DNA of 64,000 nt from Nitrospirillum viridazoti CBAmc (lineage in GTDB: Bacteria; Pseudomonadota; Alphaproteobacteria; Azospirillales; Azospirillaceae): positions 1,371,501 to 1,435,500 of the forward strand of contig NZ_CP022110.1 of the NCBI RefSeq assembly GCF_000730165.1. Direction: 5' to 3'. The position numbers and the translations under genes were made by a program. How positions within the stretch are numbered: the first letter of the stretch is position 1; every line of letters begins with the position of its first letter. The notes beneath the pieces are model-generated. The model searched no databases and had not been told where the DNA came from. It worked only from the letters and a program-made list of their open reading frames with translations. This document shows positions 1-9,419 of this stretch, piece by piece.

Positions 1-342
1 ATAGGCGATGCGGGCGCCCCAGTCGTGACCAATGATGCTGAAGCGCTGCCAGTCCAGGGCGTTGGCGAGGTCCAGAGCGTCGTGAGCCAGGGCGGCGATC
101 TGGCCGGAGCGGGTGGTCTGGCTGGACAGGAAGCGCGTGGGGCCGAAGCCGCGCAGCCAGGGCGCCACCGTTTTGTACCCCGCTTCCCACAGGGCCGGCG
201 CCACCCGGTCCCAGGTGTGGGCGTCGTCCGGCCAGCCGTGCAGCAGCATCACCGGCGGCCCGTCGGCCGGCCCGCCGGTGATGTAGGCCACGTCCAGCAG
301 CGGGGTGGCGATATGGGCGATCTCGGGTTCGGTAGTCGACAT
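1..342 (-). CDS. alpha/beta hydrolase (epoxide hydrolase/dehalogenase-like), C-terminus cut by window edge
   Basis: Only the first 114 residues are inside the window; the frame is open to base 1. The ATG at 340-342 starts an alpha/beta-hydrolase fold: the oxyanion-hole strand carries HGWPDD at residues 35-40, and the nucleophile elbow reads GHDWGA at 105-110. An Asp (D107) at the elbow is typical of epoxide hydrolases, haloalkane dehalogenases and fluoroacetate dehalogenases, rather than of serine esterases. No signal peptide is visible, so it is probably cytoplasmic. The His and second acid of the triad lie outside the window, so the substrate class cannot be settled. It is transcribed away from the membrane-protein gene that starts at 489. 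Confidence 0.85.
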   Translation of the reverse strand, partial: MSTTEPEIAHIATPLLDVAYITGGPADGPPVMLLHGWPDDAHTWDRVAPALWEAGYKTVAPWLRGFGPTRFLSSQTTRSGQIAALAHDALDLANALDWQRFSIIGHDWGARIAY

Positions 343-488
343 GGCTATTAAACCTAGCAGCGCGCAGGCCTGTTCCCAACAGGGCAGGCATCTCCGTGTG
401 CATGAAAATTGCTGAAAAGTTGCCGGCCCGGCGCTGCCCTTCCTTGGATAAAGGTGGGGCTGGTGAGGCGTATGGGTATGGGGAAACA

Positions 489-1019
489 ATGAAGATTGGG
501 GATAATGCCGCGTGCAGGCCTGCGGGACGGTGGCGGCTCCTGCTTCAGCCGGTGGGGGCGGTGCTGGTCGGCAGCACCATCGTATCCCTGATGCCGACGC
601 CAGGGCCCGTCTGCCTCTCCTTTCTCATCGGTGGCCCGATTGTGCTGTGGGGATTGGGCCGGCTTTTCTGTCTGTTCCTGTTCCAAGATGCGCTGCGCGG
701 GCTGATCATGATGGTGGTGGTCTGGCCGCTGATGGCGTTGGCCATGACCGCAGGCGACTACCTGCACTTCGCCCTGTGCGTTCCCTACTACGTCTGGGTG
801 GTTGCGGATATCCCGCCAGGCCAGCCCCGGCATATGGAATTTCATTGGGGCACCTTCGGCGTAGTGGGCGGCCCAGAAAGAGACAAGACCCTGATCTATG
901 ATCCGGCCAAGGCACGAACCGTGCGCTCCCGATGTGACGCCATGCCGGATTGGACGCCCGGGCCGTTGCTCTGCGTCTCGCCCTTGTTGGGTGGATTCTA
1001 CATGGTCAGTCTGCAATAA
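489..1019 (+). CDS. small integral membrane protein, function unknown
   Basis: This is a 176-residue protein with three or four hydrophobic segments between about residues 15 and 115, followed by a hydrophilic tail with the motif FHWGTFG. I do not recognise the family. The ATG at 489 is preferred over an upstream in-frame ATG at 396 because GGGGAAAC precedes it and the extra 31 residues are polar and low in coding character. It converges with the DsbA-like gene at 1039; the stops are about 20 bases apart with no obvious terminator. Confidence 0.55.
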   Translation: MKIGDNAACRPAGRWRLLLQPVGAVLVGSTIVSLMPTPGPVCLSFLIGGPIVLWGLGRLFCLFLFQDALRGLIMMVVVWPLMALAMTAGDYLHFALCVPYYVWVVADIPPGQPRHMEFHWGTFGVVGGPERDKTLIYDPAKARTVRSRCDAMPDWTPGPLLCVSPLLGGFYMVSLQ

Positions 1020-1038
1020 CGTTGCCGATGGTTCCGGT

Positions 1039-1695
1039 TCAGCCCGCGGCGCTGGCCACCACGCCCTCCGCCCCCGCCAGGTCCAGCAGGGGCAGGAAGG
1101 CGCCCGGTTCCTGGGCGCCGGATAGGGAATAGAGGCGGTTGAAGATGAAGCAGGGCACCGCCTGGATGCCCAGCTGGCGCACGGTGGCCAGCGACTGGCG
1201 CAGGGCGTCGCGGTCGGCATCGCTGTGCAGAAAGGCGGCGGCGGCATCGGCGTCCAGCCCCGCCTCCCCGGCGATGGCAGCCAGCACGGCGCGGTCGCCG
1301 ATGTCGCGGCCGTCGCGGAAGAAGGCGGCCTGCAGCGCGGCGGCCAGCTTCTGGGTGTGGGCGCCCCCTTGGCCGTCGGCGTGGCGCAGCAGGCGATGGG
1401 CGTCCAGCGTGTTGGGCGTCCGGCGGATGCGGTCCAGGTTCAGGGTCAGGCCCTCGGCCGCCGCCGTCTGTTCCAGCAGGGCGTTCACCTGGCGGATGCG
1501 CTCAACGCTGCCGAACTTGGCCAGTTGGTCGATGGTGCGGTCGACGCCGCTGGGCGGCGTGTCGGGGTCCAGCTGGAAGGGCAGCCAGCGCACCTCCGGC
1601 TGTTGTGTCGGGCGCTGGGCCAGTGCGCGCTCCAGCCGGCGCTTGCCGATGTAGCACCACGGACAGACGAAGTCGGCGACGATCTCGATCAGCAT
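1039..1695 (-). CDS. DsbA-family oxidoreductase (FrnE-like)
   Basis: The 218-residue protein has the thioredoxin-fold start typical of the FrnE/2-hydroxychromene-2-carboxylate isomerase branch of the DsbA superfamily. The redox motif CPWC is at about residues 12-15, immediately after the first strand, followed by an inserted helical domain and a C-terminal strand with the cis-Pro region (IQAVPCFIFN). There is no signal peptide, so unlike periplasmic DsbA it is expected in the cytoplasm, where family members act as thiol-disulfide oxidoreductases under oxidative stress. The start at 1695 places CPWC at the usual distance from the N-terminus. It is monocistronic in appearance. Confidence 0.88.
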   Translation of the reverse strand: MLIEIVADFVCPWCYIGKRRLERALAQRPTQQPEVRWLPFQLDPDTPPSGVDRTIDQLAKFGSVERIRQVNALLEQTAAAEGLTLNLDRIRRTPNTLDAHRLLRHADGQGGAHTQKLAAALQAAFFRDGRDIGDRAVLAAIAGEAGLDADAAAAFLHSDADRDALRQSLATVRQLGIQAVPCFIFNRLYSLSGAQEPGAFLPLLDLAGAEGVVASAAG

Positions 1696-1992
1696 GGGGG
1701 TGTCGTGGTGGGGGCCAGGTCGCGAGCGTGGAGGGACTATACGGCGGTGGTGCCGGCCTGCCGAGCCTCATCCGATGGTTTATACACCAAGGATGGTTAC
1801 AGCGCGGCGGCGGCCCGCGGATGCGGACAGTTTCTTTTCCATTCCGGTTCAAGGCCTCCTGCGCTAAACTTTTCTTATCTCTGCCATATATGGGCATGCC
1901 GCCGGCTTTGGTCGATGGCGCCAGATGGTGAGTGCGCGGCGATTTAGAAAGGCTGGTCCGGCGTGGACCGCCGCCCGGTGGGGGCCCGTTCC
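1696..1992. other. intergenic region between divergent genes
   Basis: About 300 bases separate the DsbA-like gene (minus) from the small protein gene at 1993 (plus). The stretch around 1850-1900 is locally AT-rich and is the likely promoter zone for both directions. I see no convincing reading frame, structured RNA or operator. Confidence 0.4.
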
Positions 1993-2421
1993 ATGAGCGA
2001 AACCTACGTCACCATGAAAATCCGGGAGGCCATGGCCCAGGCCCAGGGCAGCCGCGCCCAGGCGCAGCGCATCCTGATGGCCTGGGCGCTGGCGGACGAG
2101 CAACTCATGCGCGGCCTGTGCAAGCCCTTCCTGAAGGGCATCACCGGCGCCGCCATCGAGCGCGCATACCGGGGCGGCCCGGCCGTGCCCGCCATGGCGC
2201 CCGCCGTGGCGCCCAGTGGCGCCACCAGCCGCCGTGCCCCGGCCCCTCAGCGCCTGACCCAGGCCCAGTTGGACGCCATTGTCGCCCGCATGGGCGGTAC
2301 CCGCCTGGCCAACCAGCCGCCCATCCTGAATGGCGCCCCGCCGCCCAAGAGCGAGGGCACGGTGAAGCAGGCGGCCTCCGTCAAGGCGCTGGCCGCCGCC
2401 TTCCACCGCAAGAAGTTCTGA
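1993..2421 (+). CDS. conserved-looking hypothetical protein
   Basis: This 142-residue basic, Ala-rich protein starts MSETYVTMKIREAM. The first 60 residues look helical (AQGSRAQAQRILMAWALADEQ), followed by a Pro/Ala linker and a short C-terminal helix ending in FHRKKF. There is no signal peptide or membrane segment. The ATG at 1993 is chosen over one ten codons upstream because the extra residues lack coding character. A good intrinsic terminator follows at 2492. I do not recognise a function. It is transcribed in the same direction as gltX but is probably separated from it by that terminator. Confidence 0.6.
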   Translation: MSETYVTMKIREAMAQAQGSRAQAQRILMAWALADEQLMRGLCKPFLKGITGAAIERAYRGGPAVPAMAPAVAPSGATSRRAPAPQRLTQAQLDAIVARMGGTRLANQPPILNGAPPPKSEGTVKQAASVKALAAAFHRKKF

Positions 2422-2491
2422 ACAGGCCTGCATAGACCCAGCAGCGTCGAAGAGGCCGGCGCCCGCCGTTTGAGAGGCTCACAGAAGACAG

Positions 2492-2520
2492 GGCGGGGCC
2501 GGCGGCTCCGCCTTTTGTTT
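2492..2520 (+). terminator. intrinsic terminator
   Basis: A nine-base stem (2492-2500 with 2504-2512, containing one G-U pair) with a three-base loop is followed directly by TTTTGTTT. It ends the transcript of the small protein gene at 1993-2421, about 65 bases upstream of gltX. Confidence 0.7.
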
Positions 2521-2587
2521 GTCGCCGCTTCTATGCTATCGCTGCCGCCCCTGGTTTCCGTTCGTTTCCTGAAGGTCCGCTTTTCCC

Positions 2588-3934
2588 ATGAGCCCTGTCG
2601 CCGTCCGTTTCGCGCCCAGCCCTACCGGCCGCCTGCACATCGGCAACGCCCGCGCGGCGGTGATGAACTGGCTGTTCGCCCGCAAGCAGGGCGGCAGCTT
2701 CATGCTGCGCATGGACGACACGGACCGGGAGCGGTCGACGGCCGAATATGCCGCCGGCATCGAGGAGGACCTGCGCTGGCTGGGCCTGGAATGGGACCGC
2801 TACGCCCGCCAGTCCGACCGGCTGGACCGTTATACCGCCGCGGCGGAGCGCCTGAAGGCCGCCGGCCGCCTCTACCCCTGCTATGAGACGCCGGATGAGC
2901 TGGGCCTGAAGCGCAAGGCCCAGCTGGCCCAGCACCGCCCGCCGCTGTACGACCGCGCCGCCCTGCGCCTGACCGACGCCGACCGCGCGCGGCTGGAGGC
3001 GGAGGGCCGCCGCCCGCATTGGCGGCTGAAGCTGGAGCACACACCCGTCGTCTGGGACGACCTGGTGCGGGGCACCCAGCGCTTCCAGGGCCAGGACCTC
3101 AGCGACCCGGTGCTGATCCGCGAGGATGGCCAGCCGCTGTACACCTTCGCCTCGGTGGTGGACGATATTGAGCTGGGGATCACCCATGTCATCCGGGGTG
3201 AGGACCATGTGGCCAACACCGCCGTGCAGATTCAGCTCTGTGAAGCGCTGGGCGGCCCCGTGCCCGCCTTCGGCCATTTCCCCCTGATCACCGACGCCAG
3301 CGGGGCTGGCCTGTCCAAGCGCCTGGGCAGCCTGAGCCTGAAAAGCCTGCGCGAGGAGTCGGGGCTGGAGCCCCTGTCCATCCTGTCGCTGCTGGCCAAG
3401 ATCGGCACGTCGGACGCGGTGGAGGCCCGGGGCACGCTGGAGGAACTGGTGGCCGATTTCGACCTGGCCAAGGTCGGGCGCGGCACCCCCAAGTTCGATG
3501 CGGAGGATCTGCACCGCCTGAACGCCCAGATCCTGCACCACATGCCCTACGCGGCGGTGGCGGACCGCCTGCCGGCCCTGGGCATGGCGGGGGCGGATGA
3601 AGCCTTCTGGCTGGCCGTGCGCCCCAACATCACCCATGTTGCGGAGGCCAAGGGCTGGTGGGACATCACCCACGCGCCGCTGGCACCGGTGGTGACCGAC
3701 GCCGCCTTCCTGGAGGCCGCTGCCGGCCTGCTGCCCGCCGCCCCCTGGGGTCCCGACACCTGGGGCCAGTGGGTGGACGCGGTGAAGGCCGCCACCGGCG
3801 CCAAGGGCAAGGCCCTGTTCATGCCCCTGCGCCTGGCGCTGACAGGCTTGGAGCATGGGCCGGAACTGAAGACCCTGCTGCCCCTCATCGGGCGGGAGCG
3901 GACACTGGCGCGGCTGTCCGGCCAGACCGCCTAA
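2588..3934 (+). CDS. gltX: glutamate--tRNA ligase
   Basis: A class I aminoacyl-tRNA synthetase of 448 residues. The Rossmann fold begins [13 protein letters not shown], with the HIGH-equivalent HIGN at residues 17-20. The KMSKS-equivalent is LSKRLGS, near residue 240, and the anticodon-binding helical domain follows. At 448 residues it is the short type. Alphaproteobacteria commonly encode two GluRS paralogues, one of which may discriminate or misacylate tRNA-Gln, so a second copy probably exists elsewhere in the genome. The ATG at 2588 gives the canonical N-terminus. cysS follows 57 bases downstream on the same strand, and the two are probably co-transcribed. Confidence 0.96.
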   Translation: MSPVAVRFAPSPTGRLHIGNARAAVMNWLFARKQGGSFMLRMDDTDRERSTAEYAAGIEEDLRWLGLEWDRYARQSDRLDRYTAAAERLKAAGRLYPCYETPDELGLKRKAQLAQHRPPLYDRAALRLTDADRARLEAEGRRPHWRLKLEHTPVVWDDLVRGTQRFQGQDLSDPVLIREDGQPLYTFASVVDDIELGITHVIRGEDHVANTAVQIQLCEALGGPVPAFGHFPLITDASGAGLSKRLGSLSLKSLREESGLEPLSILSLLAKIGTSDAVEARGTLEELVADFDLAKVGRGTPKFDAEDLHRLNAQILHHMPYAAVADRLPALGMAGADEAFWLAVRPNITHVAEAKGWWDITHAPLAPVVTDAAFLEAAAGLLPAAPWGPDTWGQWVDAVKAATGAKGKALFMPLRLALTGLEHGPELKTLLPLIGRERTLARLSGQTA

Positions 3935-3991
3935 ATCGTTCATGTTATCAAACCGGTATCGTCGTTTTCTTCCAACCCAGGTTAACCCCAC

Positions 3992-5365
3992 ATGGCGCTT
4001 CAGCTCTACAATACGCTCACCCGCGCGAAGGAAGTCTTCGTGCCCGTCGACGCCAGCCATGTGCGGATCTATTGCTGCGGCCCCACCGTCTACAGCTACG
4101 CCCATATCGGCAACGGCCGCACCTTCACCGCCTTCGATCTGCTGGCGCGGGTGATGAAGCATCTGTACCCGACCGTGACCTACGCCCGGAACATCACCGA
4201 CGTCGATGACAAGATCATGGACCGGGCCAAGGCGTTGGGGCAGTCCATCGAGACGGTGACGGAGACGACGACAGCGCAGTTCCATGCCGACATGGACGCC
4301 CTGAACCTGCTGCGCCCGGACGTGGAGCCGCGCGCCACCGGGCACATCGACGCCATGATAGCCATGATCGAGCGGCTGATCGCCGGCGGCCACGCCTATG
4401 CCGCCGAGGGCCACGTGCTGTTCAACGTGCCGTCCATGCCCGACTACGGCCGCCTGTCGCGGCGCAGCCAGGATGAGATGATCGCCGGTGCGCGGGTGGA
4501 GGTGGCGCCCTACAAGAAAAGCCCGGCCGACTTCATCCTGTGGAAGCCGTCGGCCGAGGATCAGCCGGGCTGGGATAGCCCCTGGGGCCGAGGCCGCCCC
4601 GGCTGGCATATCGAGTGCAGCGCCATGACCGCCGCCCACCTGGGCCCGGTGTTCGACGTGCACGGCGGCGGGCTGGACCTGATCTTCCCCCACCATGAGA
4701 ACGAGATCGCGCAAAGCCGCTGCGCCCACGGCACCCCGGTCATGGCCAACTATTGGGTCCACGCCGGCTTCCTGACCATGTCCGGCGACAAGATGTCGAA
4801 GTCGCTGGGCAACATCTTCACCGTGGCCGAGCTGCTGGACGAGGTGCCGGGCGAGGCCCTGCGCCTGGCCCTGCTGCAGGCCCATTATCGCCAGCCGCTG
4901 GACTTCTCCAAGGAAGGCCTGCGCCAGGCCAGGGCCACGCTGGACCGCTGGTACGGCGTGCTGCGGGCCGCCGGTACTGTGCCGGCGGCCAAAGTGCCTG
5001 ATGAGGTTCTGGCGGCGCTGGAGGACGACCTGAACACGCCGCTGGCCTTCAGCCTGCTGCACGAGCTGGCCAACCGCTTCCACAAGGAGACGGATGAAGG
5101 CGCCCGCCGGGCCGTGGCCGCCAGCTTCAAGGCCGCAGCCAACCTGATGGGCCTGCTGACCCAGGACCCCGAGGCCTGGTTCCGCTGGACGCCCAAGGGG
5201 GCGGAGGGCCTGGACGAGGCCGCCATCCAGGCCGCCATCCAGGCGCGCAAGGACGCCCGCGCGGCGAAGAACTTTGCCGAGGCCGACCGCATCCGCAAGG
5301 ATCTGCTGGACCAGGGCGTGGTGCTGGAGGACGGGCCCCAGGGCACGACCTGGAAGCGGGCGTAG
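3992..5365 (+). CDS. cysS: cysteine--tRNA ligase
   Basis: The 457-residue class I synthetase matches the usual CysRS length. It shows the zinc-ligand Cys in RIYCCGPTVY (C28/C29), HIGN at residues 38-41, the second Cys in HIECSAM, the zinc-binding HGGGLDLIFPHHENE region, and an intact KMSKS in GDKMSKSLGN. The C-terminal helical and anticodon-binding region ends RKDLLDQGVVLEDG, as is typical. It acylates tRNA-Cys in the cytoplasm. The gene follows gltX and converges on the TPR gene at 5367. A single base separates the two stop codons, so no dedicated terminator fits between them. Confidence 0.97.
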   Translation: MALQLYNTLTRAKEVFVPVDASHVRIYCCGPTVYSYAHIGNGRTFTAFDLLARVMKHLYPTVTYARNITDVDDKIMDRAKALGQSIETVTETTTAQFHADMDALNLLRPDVEPRATGHIDAMIAMIERLIAGGHAYAAEGHVLFNVPSMPDYGRLSRRSQDEMIAGARVEVAPYKKSPADFILWKPSAEDQPGWDSPWGRGRPGWHIECSAMTAAHLGPVFDVHGGGLDLIFPHHENEIAQSRCAHGTPVMANYWVHAGFLTMSGDKMSKSLGNIFTVAELLDEVPGEALRLALLQAHYRQPLDFSKEGLRQARATLDRWYGVLRAAGTVPAAKVPDEVLAALEDDLNTPLAFSLLHELANRFHKETDEGARRAVAASFKAAANLMGLLTQDPEAWFRWTPKGAEGLDEAAIQAAIQARKDARAAKNFAEADRIRKDLLDQGVVLEDGPQGTTWKRA

Positions 5366-5366
5366 C

Positions 5367-6455
5367 CTAGCCCACCGGCGTCCTGGCCCTCAGCTCCCAC
5401 GCCGCGGCCTCCTCCGTCCGGCCCAGCTTGCGCAGGCAGGCGGCGCCGGCGGTGAGGGTGGCGGCCAGGCCGGCGGGGTCGCCGTGTTCGGCGGTTTCGG
5501 CGGCGTGGCGGTACCAGTCCATGGCCTCGTCGAAGCGGCCCATGCTGGCCAGGGTGTCGCCCACCGCCTGCAGGGCGTGACACAGGCCCTCCAGGTTCAC
5601 CCGCCCGGCGGCATCGCCGTCCTCCACCGCCGTGACGGCGGCCAATGCCCAGGGCAGGGCGTCGGCCGGGCGCTTCAGGTCCATCAGGCAGTGGCTGACG
5701 CGCAGGCGGGCGCGGCCGACGTCGTCGTGGTTGACGGGGGTATCGGGGGCGCCACGCTCCAGCGCCTGGACGCTGCGCTGGAACCAGACCAGCGCGTCCT
5801 CGATCAGGCCCAAGGCGTAGAGGCAGTCCGCCATCAGGTGCAGGCTGGCGCCCAGGCTGGCGTGGTCCACGCGCGCGGTGCCGTCGCCTTGCTCCTTGGC
5901 GGCCACGGCTTGCTGCAGCCAGGGCAGGGCCTGGTCGGGCTGGCCCTGGCGCGCCAGGCAGGCGGCGGCCTGGTGCAGGCTGTGGCCTACGGCCTCGCGG
6001 TCCACCCGGCCCTGGGCATCGCCCCGGTCGGCAGCCTCCGCCGCCTGTTGGAACCAGGCCAGCGCCTCCGTATCCCGGCCCAGGCGGGCCAGGCAGGTCC
6101 CCACCAGGTGCTGGCAGGCGGCCAGGTTGTCGCCGTGCACCAGCCCTTGGGCGTCGCCCTGTTCCGCCGCCGCCACGGCGTCCTGGAACTCCGCCAGCGC
6201 CTCGTCGATGCGGCCGAGGTCGTATAGGCAATAACCCACGTCATAGAGGATGCGGCCCAGGCGGTCCGCATCCACGACCCCTTGGCCGTCGCCTTGCCGG
6301 GCCAACAGGGCCGCATGCTGGAAGACGGGCAGCGCGTCCTCGGGACGGCCCTGGTCGATCAGGCCGCGCCCCTGCCGATGGAACCCGCGGGAGTCCGGGA
6401 AGGCGGGATTCATGAAGGCTGGATCGGCGAAGGGAATTGCTGTGTGCGCCGGCAT
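5367..6455 (-). CDS. tetratricopeptide-repeat protein with 45-residue repeats
   Basis: The protein of about 362 residues consists almost wholly of TPR-like helical hairpins with an unusually long, regular period of 45 residues. Each unit starts GDxxGxV[DNH] and contains a core such as CLYDLGRIDEALAEFQ. At least six full units are visible plus a shorter last one. The ATG at 6455 (MPAHTAIP) is preferred to an upstream start at 6617, whose extra residues are Pro/Arg-rich and unlike the rest. There is no signal peptide or membrane segment. TPR arrays mediate protein-protein contacts; the partner is unknown. The extra loop makes this closer to TPR_10/Sel1-like variants than to the canonical 34-residue repeat. 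Confidence 0.75.
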   Translation of the reverse strand: MPAHTAIPFADPAFMNPAFPDSRGFHRQGRGLIDQGRPEDALPVFQHAALLARQGDGQGVVDADRLGRILYDVGYCLYDLGRIDEALAEFQDAVAAAEQGDAQGLVHGDNLAACQHLVGTCLARLGRDTEALAWFQQAAEAADRGDAQGRVDREAVGHSLHQAAACLARQGQPDQALPWLQQAVAAKEQGDGTARVDHASLGASLHLMADCLYALGLIEDALVWFQRSVQALERGAPDTPVNHDDVGRARLRVSHCLMDLKRPADALPWALAAVTAVEDGDAAGRVNLEGLCHALQAVGDTLASMGRFDEAMDWYRHAAETAEHGDPAGLAATLTAGAACLRKLGRTEEAAAWELRARTPVG

Positions 6456-7263
6456 GCGAGGGGGGCTTCCTGCGAAGGGGGCCGGCCAAAGGTGGGGACT
6501 GCCTCCAGGGCTGTCAACGCGCGGCCGGGGCGGGGGGCCTTCTGGGCAGGGGCGGCGGATCAAGGCTATGGAGGAAGGGATACGGCGCGCGCCATACGCC
6601 ACCCCACCAAAGACCAAGGGGTTGTTGCAGCCGCCGCGCGGTCCATTCCCTTTCGATCAGGCTGGGGCGCCGCCGCGGTGCCCTGTCCTCTCTTCCCATT
6701 GCTGCCGAGATGGCGCCGGCCGCTCCCTCCCGGTATGACAAGAAGCCATCCAGCATAGGGCATGGATCGGCATCATCCGTCGCCAATCATGCCAACATTC
6801 GGCTAGGAGGATGGTGCAGGAAAAAGTCGATGTGCCGATCCAGTGGAGCCGTTAGCGCGCGGTTTATTTTGACTGGAAGGAGTCATTCCCAAAAATGACG
6901 GATTCGGCATGGCTGTTTCCTATGTGACGAAGGAACGTTAGGCGGAAATTAGAATTATAAAGAACCTGTTTGGATGGAAAATTTCCGATACCTCGGATGG
7001 CGCGGCTGAATCCTGCCCTCCCTCTGGTTTGCCGAGGGCGTATTGCGTGCTGTTTTTGCGTAGTTGCCCGAACTGATGTATAAATCGATGAAATATGAGT
7101 AACTCCCCGTTGTGAGTTCTATATGGGACCTCGCTCGACTTCTCGGCATGCTCAATGCTTCAAACGGATTCAGTAATTAAAAAGATTAAAGATCGGCAGC
7201 AAAGTTTCTGTGGCCGCTATTTGCTTACGCCTAATGAAATATCAGGTATTGAGGAGATCGATC
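6456..7263. other. long intergenic region without a supported gene
   Basis: This region is about 800 bases. The first half is GC-rich and contains only overlapping low-complexity open frames with no ribosome-binding sites or recognisable protein. The second half (about 6850-7260) is clearly AT-rich and presumably holds the promoter for the secreted protein at 7264. I found no tRNA, riboswitch or strong hairpin here. Confidence 0.4.
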
Positions 7264-7653
7264 ATGCGTAAATTCGCTTTCTTCTGCGCCCTCGCTTTCC
7301 CCTTGCTGTCCGCCTCGTATGCCAGTGCGCAGCAATGCGACAATCAACAGGAGCCGTCGCCCCAGACGCGCGTGAAGTCCGGCTTGAGCCTGCAGAACAC
7401 CACCAACAGCCAGATCAATGTGCTGTGGGCGGGCTTCGATGGGGTCCTGACCCATTACACCACCCTGCAGCCCAAGCAGACGGCAGACTTCGTCACCTAT
7501 GTCGGCCACATCTGGTATCTGGAGGCGTTCACGCCCAGTGGCGCCGTTTGCCTGGGCCCCATCCGCCCGGTGCAGGCCTCGGCCTGCAAAATGAAGATCT
7601 CCCTGCAGGGCGGCGACTTCGCCTACGAGCAGCAGGGCTGCCAGGTCGAATAA
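7264..7653 (+). CDS. secreted protein with a von Hippel-Lindau-like beta domain
   Basis: The 129-residue precursor begins with a clear Sec signal peptide (residues 1-22, ending ASA before QQC). GAGGAG precedes the ATG at 7264, so this start beats an upstream one at 7210. Residues 39-95 have the pattern of the pVHL beta domain: NVLWAGFDG, then HYTTLQP, then TYVGHIW. The spacing of Y65, T78, H82 and W84 equals that of human pVHL Y98, S111, H115 and W117, the hydroxyproline-pocket residues. Four Cys in the mature chain suggest two periplasmic disulfides. The ligand and role are unknown. The family assignment comes from pattern matching only. Confidence 0.7.
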   Translation: MRKFAFFCALAFPLLSASYASAQQCDNQQEPSPQTRVKSGLSLQNTTNSQINVLWAGFDGVLTHYTTLQPKQTADFVTYVGHIWYLEAFTPSGAVCLGPIRPVQASACKMKISLQGGDFAYEQQGCQVE

Positions 7654-7661
7654 GCGCCGGC

Positions 7662-7694
7662 GGGCGGCGTCGGTCCTGCGGGTCCATGCCGCCC
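7662..7694. terminator. possible hairpin terminator between convergent genes
   Basis: A perfect 7-base stem (GGGCGGC with GCCGCCC) surrounds a 19-base loop just after the stop of the VHL-like gene and before the stop of the chemotaxis receptor. There is no strong T-tract, so it may stall or stabilise rather than terminate efficiently. Confidence 0.35.
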
Positions 7695-7712
7695 TCCCAT
7701 CTTCCCGTCCCC

Positions 7713-9419
7713 TCACGCCGCCCGCACCGTCCCCAGAAACCGTTCCACTGCGCCGGTCAGCACGTCGGCGTGTTCCGCCAGCTTGCCGGACGTTCCCTTG
7801 ATCTGGGTGGCGGCGCTGCCGGTGGTGGTGGCCGCGGCGCTGACTTGGGTGATGTCGCGCGACATGTCCTCGGTGCCGGTGGCGGCCTCGTTGATGCCGC
7901 GGGCCACCTCACGGGTGGCGGCGGTCTGTTCCTCCACGGCCGACGCGATGGCCATGGCGATGTCGGCCATGCCGGTGATGGCGCGCTGCATGCCGGCGAT
8001 GGCGGCGGCCGTGCGCTCGCTCAAGCCCTGGATGCGCTGCACCTGGGCGGTCACGTCCTCCGTCGCCTTGGCGGTCTGCGTGGCCAGCGCCTTGACCTCG
8101 CCGGCCACGACGGCGAAGCCCTTGCCGGCCTCACCCGCCCGCGCCGCCTCGATGGTGGCGTTCAGGGCCAGCAGGTTGGTCTGCGCGGCGATGCCGGCGA
8201 TGATCTCAACCACCTCGGTGATACGGCTGGTGCTGTCCCGCAACTGGCCCACCACCTCGGTGGAGGCGGCACAGTCGGCGATGGCGTCCTGGGCCTGCAG
8301 GCGGGAGCGTTCGACCTGACGCGCGATCTCCTGCACCGTGGCGGCCAGTTCCTCCGACGCGGTGGCGACCATCTGCACGTTGGCCGAGGTCTGCAGGGCG
8401 GTGCCGGCGACGGCGCTGGAGCGGTCGCGGGTGACGCCTGCCGCCTCCGCCATGGACTCCGCCGTGTCCTTCATCTCGCGGGCGGCGGCGGCCAGGGCAT
8501 CGATCAGGCTGGCCACCTGGGCCTCGAAGGCGTCCGCCACCGCGGCCTGGGCCGCCTTGCGCTCCCGCTCCGCCTGGGTGCGCAGGGCCGTCTGTTCTTG
8601 TTCCAGCCGCCGCACGGCCAGGGCATTGTCGCGGAAGACGGACAGCGCCCGGCCCAATAGGCCGACCTCGTCCCGCCGCTCCTGCTGGGCCAGCACGGCC
8701 CCCTCCAGGTCACCGCGCGCCAGTCGGCCCAGCGCGTCCGCCATGGCGGTCAGGGGCCGGGCCACGGTGCGCGACATGGCCAGGATGACCACCAGCCCCA
8801 AAGCCAGGCTGGCGGCCAGCGCCCCCAGCACGGCGGTGCGCGCCGCCTCGCGGGTGGCGTTCGCCGTCCGCGCCAGTTCCTGCCCATGGCGGGCGTTCCA
8901 GTCCAGCGTGTCCGTCAGGGGGCTGATGACGGCGCGGAAGGCGTCCTTCAGCGGGCCGGAGGCGAAGCTCTGCATGCCGGCATCGTCATGCGCATCGATC
9001 AGGCCCACCAGCTTGGCCGTGGCGGCGGTGTAGCGCTGCCAGGCCTCGGTGAAGGTGCGCAGGAAGTGTCCGTCCGGGCTGCCGGCGTTGACGTTGGCGG
9101 CATAATCGCGGATGGCCGTTTCCACCGCCGCCCGGGTCTTGGGAAAATCATCCTCCGCTCCTTTGACATCGCCGGCGTCGTGCACGGCGGCGGCCAGCGC
9201 CAGGCGCAGTTCCAGGCGGCGATAGCGATTCAGGCTTTCCATCAGCTCCCCCAGCCGCACGGCGTTGGGCAGCGCCTGGCCGGCCAGGGTGTCCGTCGTC
9301 CGCCCCAGGCTGGCCTGCGTCCAGAGCGAGGTGCCGCCCAGGGCCGCCATGAAGGCCAGGACGGCCAGGAAGGAGAGGAGGACCTTGGCGCGCAGCGACA
9401 GGTTCAGCCAAAGCGTCAT
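7713..9419 (-). CDS. methyl-accepting chemotaxis protein
   Basis: The 568-residue transducer has an N-terminal membrane segment (about 11-32) and a periplasmic four-helix-type sensor region with conserved Arg/Tyr-rich start ([11 protein letters not shown]). A second membrane segment (about 186-208) is followed by HAMP ([17 protein letters not shown]) and a long cytoplasmic coiled coil. The signalling tip reads [20 protein letters not shown] followed by [14 protein letters not shown], the CheA/CheW-binding hairpin. No CheR-tethering pentapeptide is seen at the C-terminus. It senses an unknown ligand and controls the chemotaxis kinase. It is a lone gene without che neighbours. Confidence 0.94.
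   Translation of the reverse strand: MTLWLNLSLRAKVLLSFLAVLAFMAALGGTSLWTQASLGRTTDTLAGQALPNAVRLGELMESLNRYRRLELRLALAAAVHDAGDVKGAEDDFPKTRAAVETAIRDYAANVNAGSPDGHFLRTFTEAWQRYTAATAKLVGLIDAHDDAGMQSFASGPLKDAFRAVISPLTDTLDWNARHGQELARTANATREAARTAVLGALAASLALGLVVILAMSRTVARPLTAMADALGRLARGDLEGAVLAQQERRDEVGLLGRALSVFRDNALAVRRLEQEQTALRTQAERERKAAQAAVADAFEAQVASLIDALAAAAREMKDTAESMAEAAGVTRDRSSAVAGTALQTSANVQMVATASEELAATVQEIARQVERSRLQAQDAIADCAASTEVVGQLRDSTSRITEVVEIIAGIAAQTNLLALNATIEAARAGEAGKGFAVVAGEVKALATQTAKATEDVTAQVQRIQGLSERTAAAIAGMQRAITGMADIAMAIASAVEEQTAATREVARGINEAATGTEDMSRDITQVSAAATTTGSAATQIKGTSGKLAEHADVLTGAVERFLGTVRAA

Noticed and set aside
354-1247. Minus-strand frame of 297 codons overlapping the membrane gene and the DsbA-like gene
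   Set aside because: It overlaps the real DsbA-like gene in another frame and has no recognisable domain or ribosome-binding site.
2531-5083. Very long open frame (850 codons) antisense to gltX and cysS
   Set aside because: It is an artefact of GC-rich third positions; the sense strand encodes two complete synthetases with all motifs.
6514-6786. Minus-strand frame of 90 codons in the long gap upstream of the TPR gene
   Set aside because: Arg/Pro-rich, no ribosome-binding site and no protein-like pattern.
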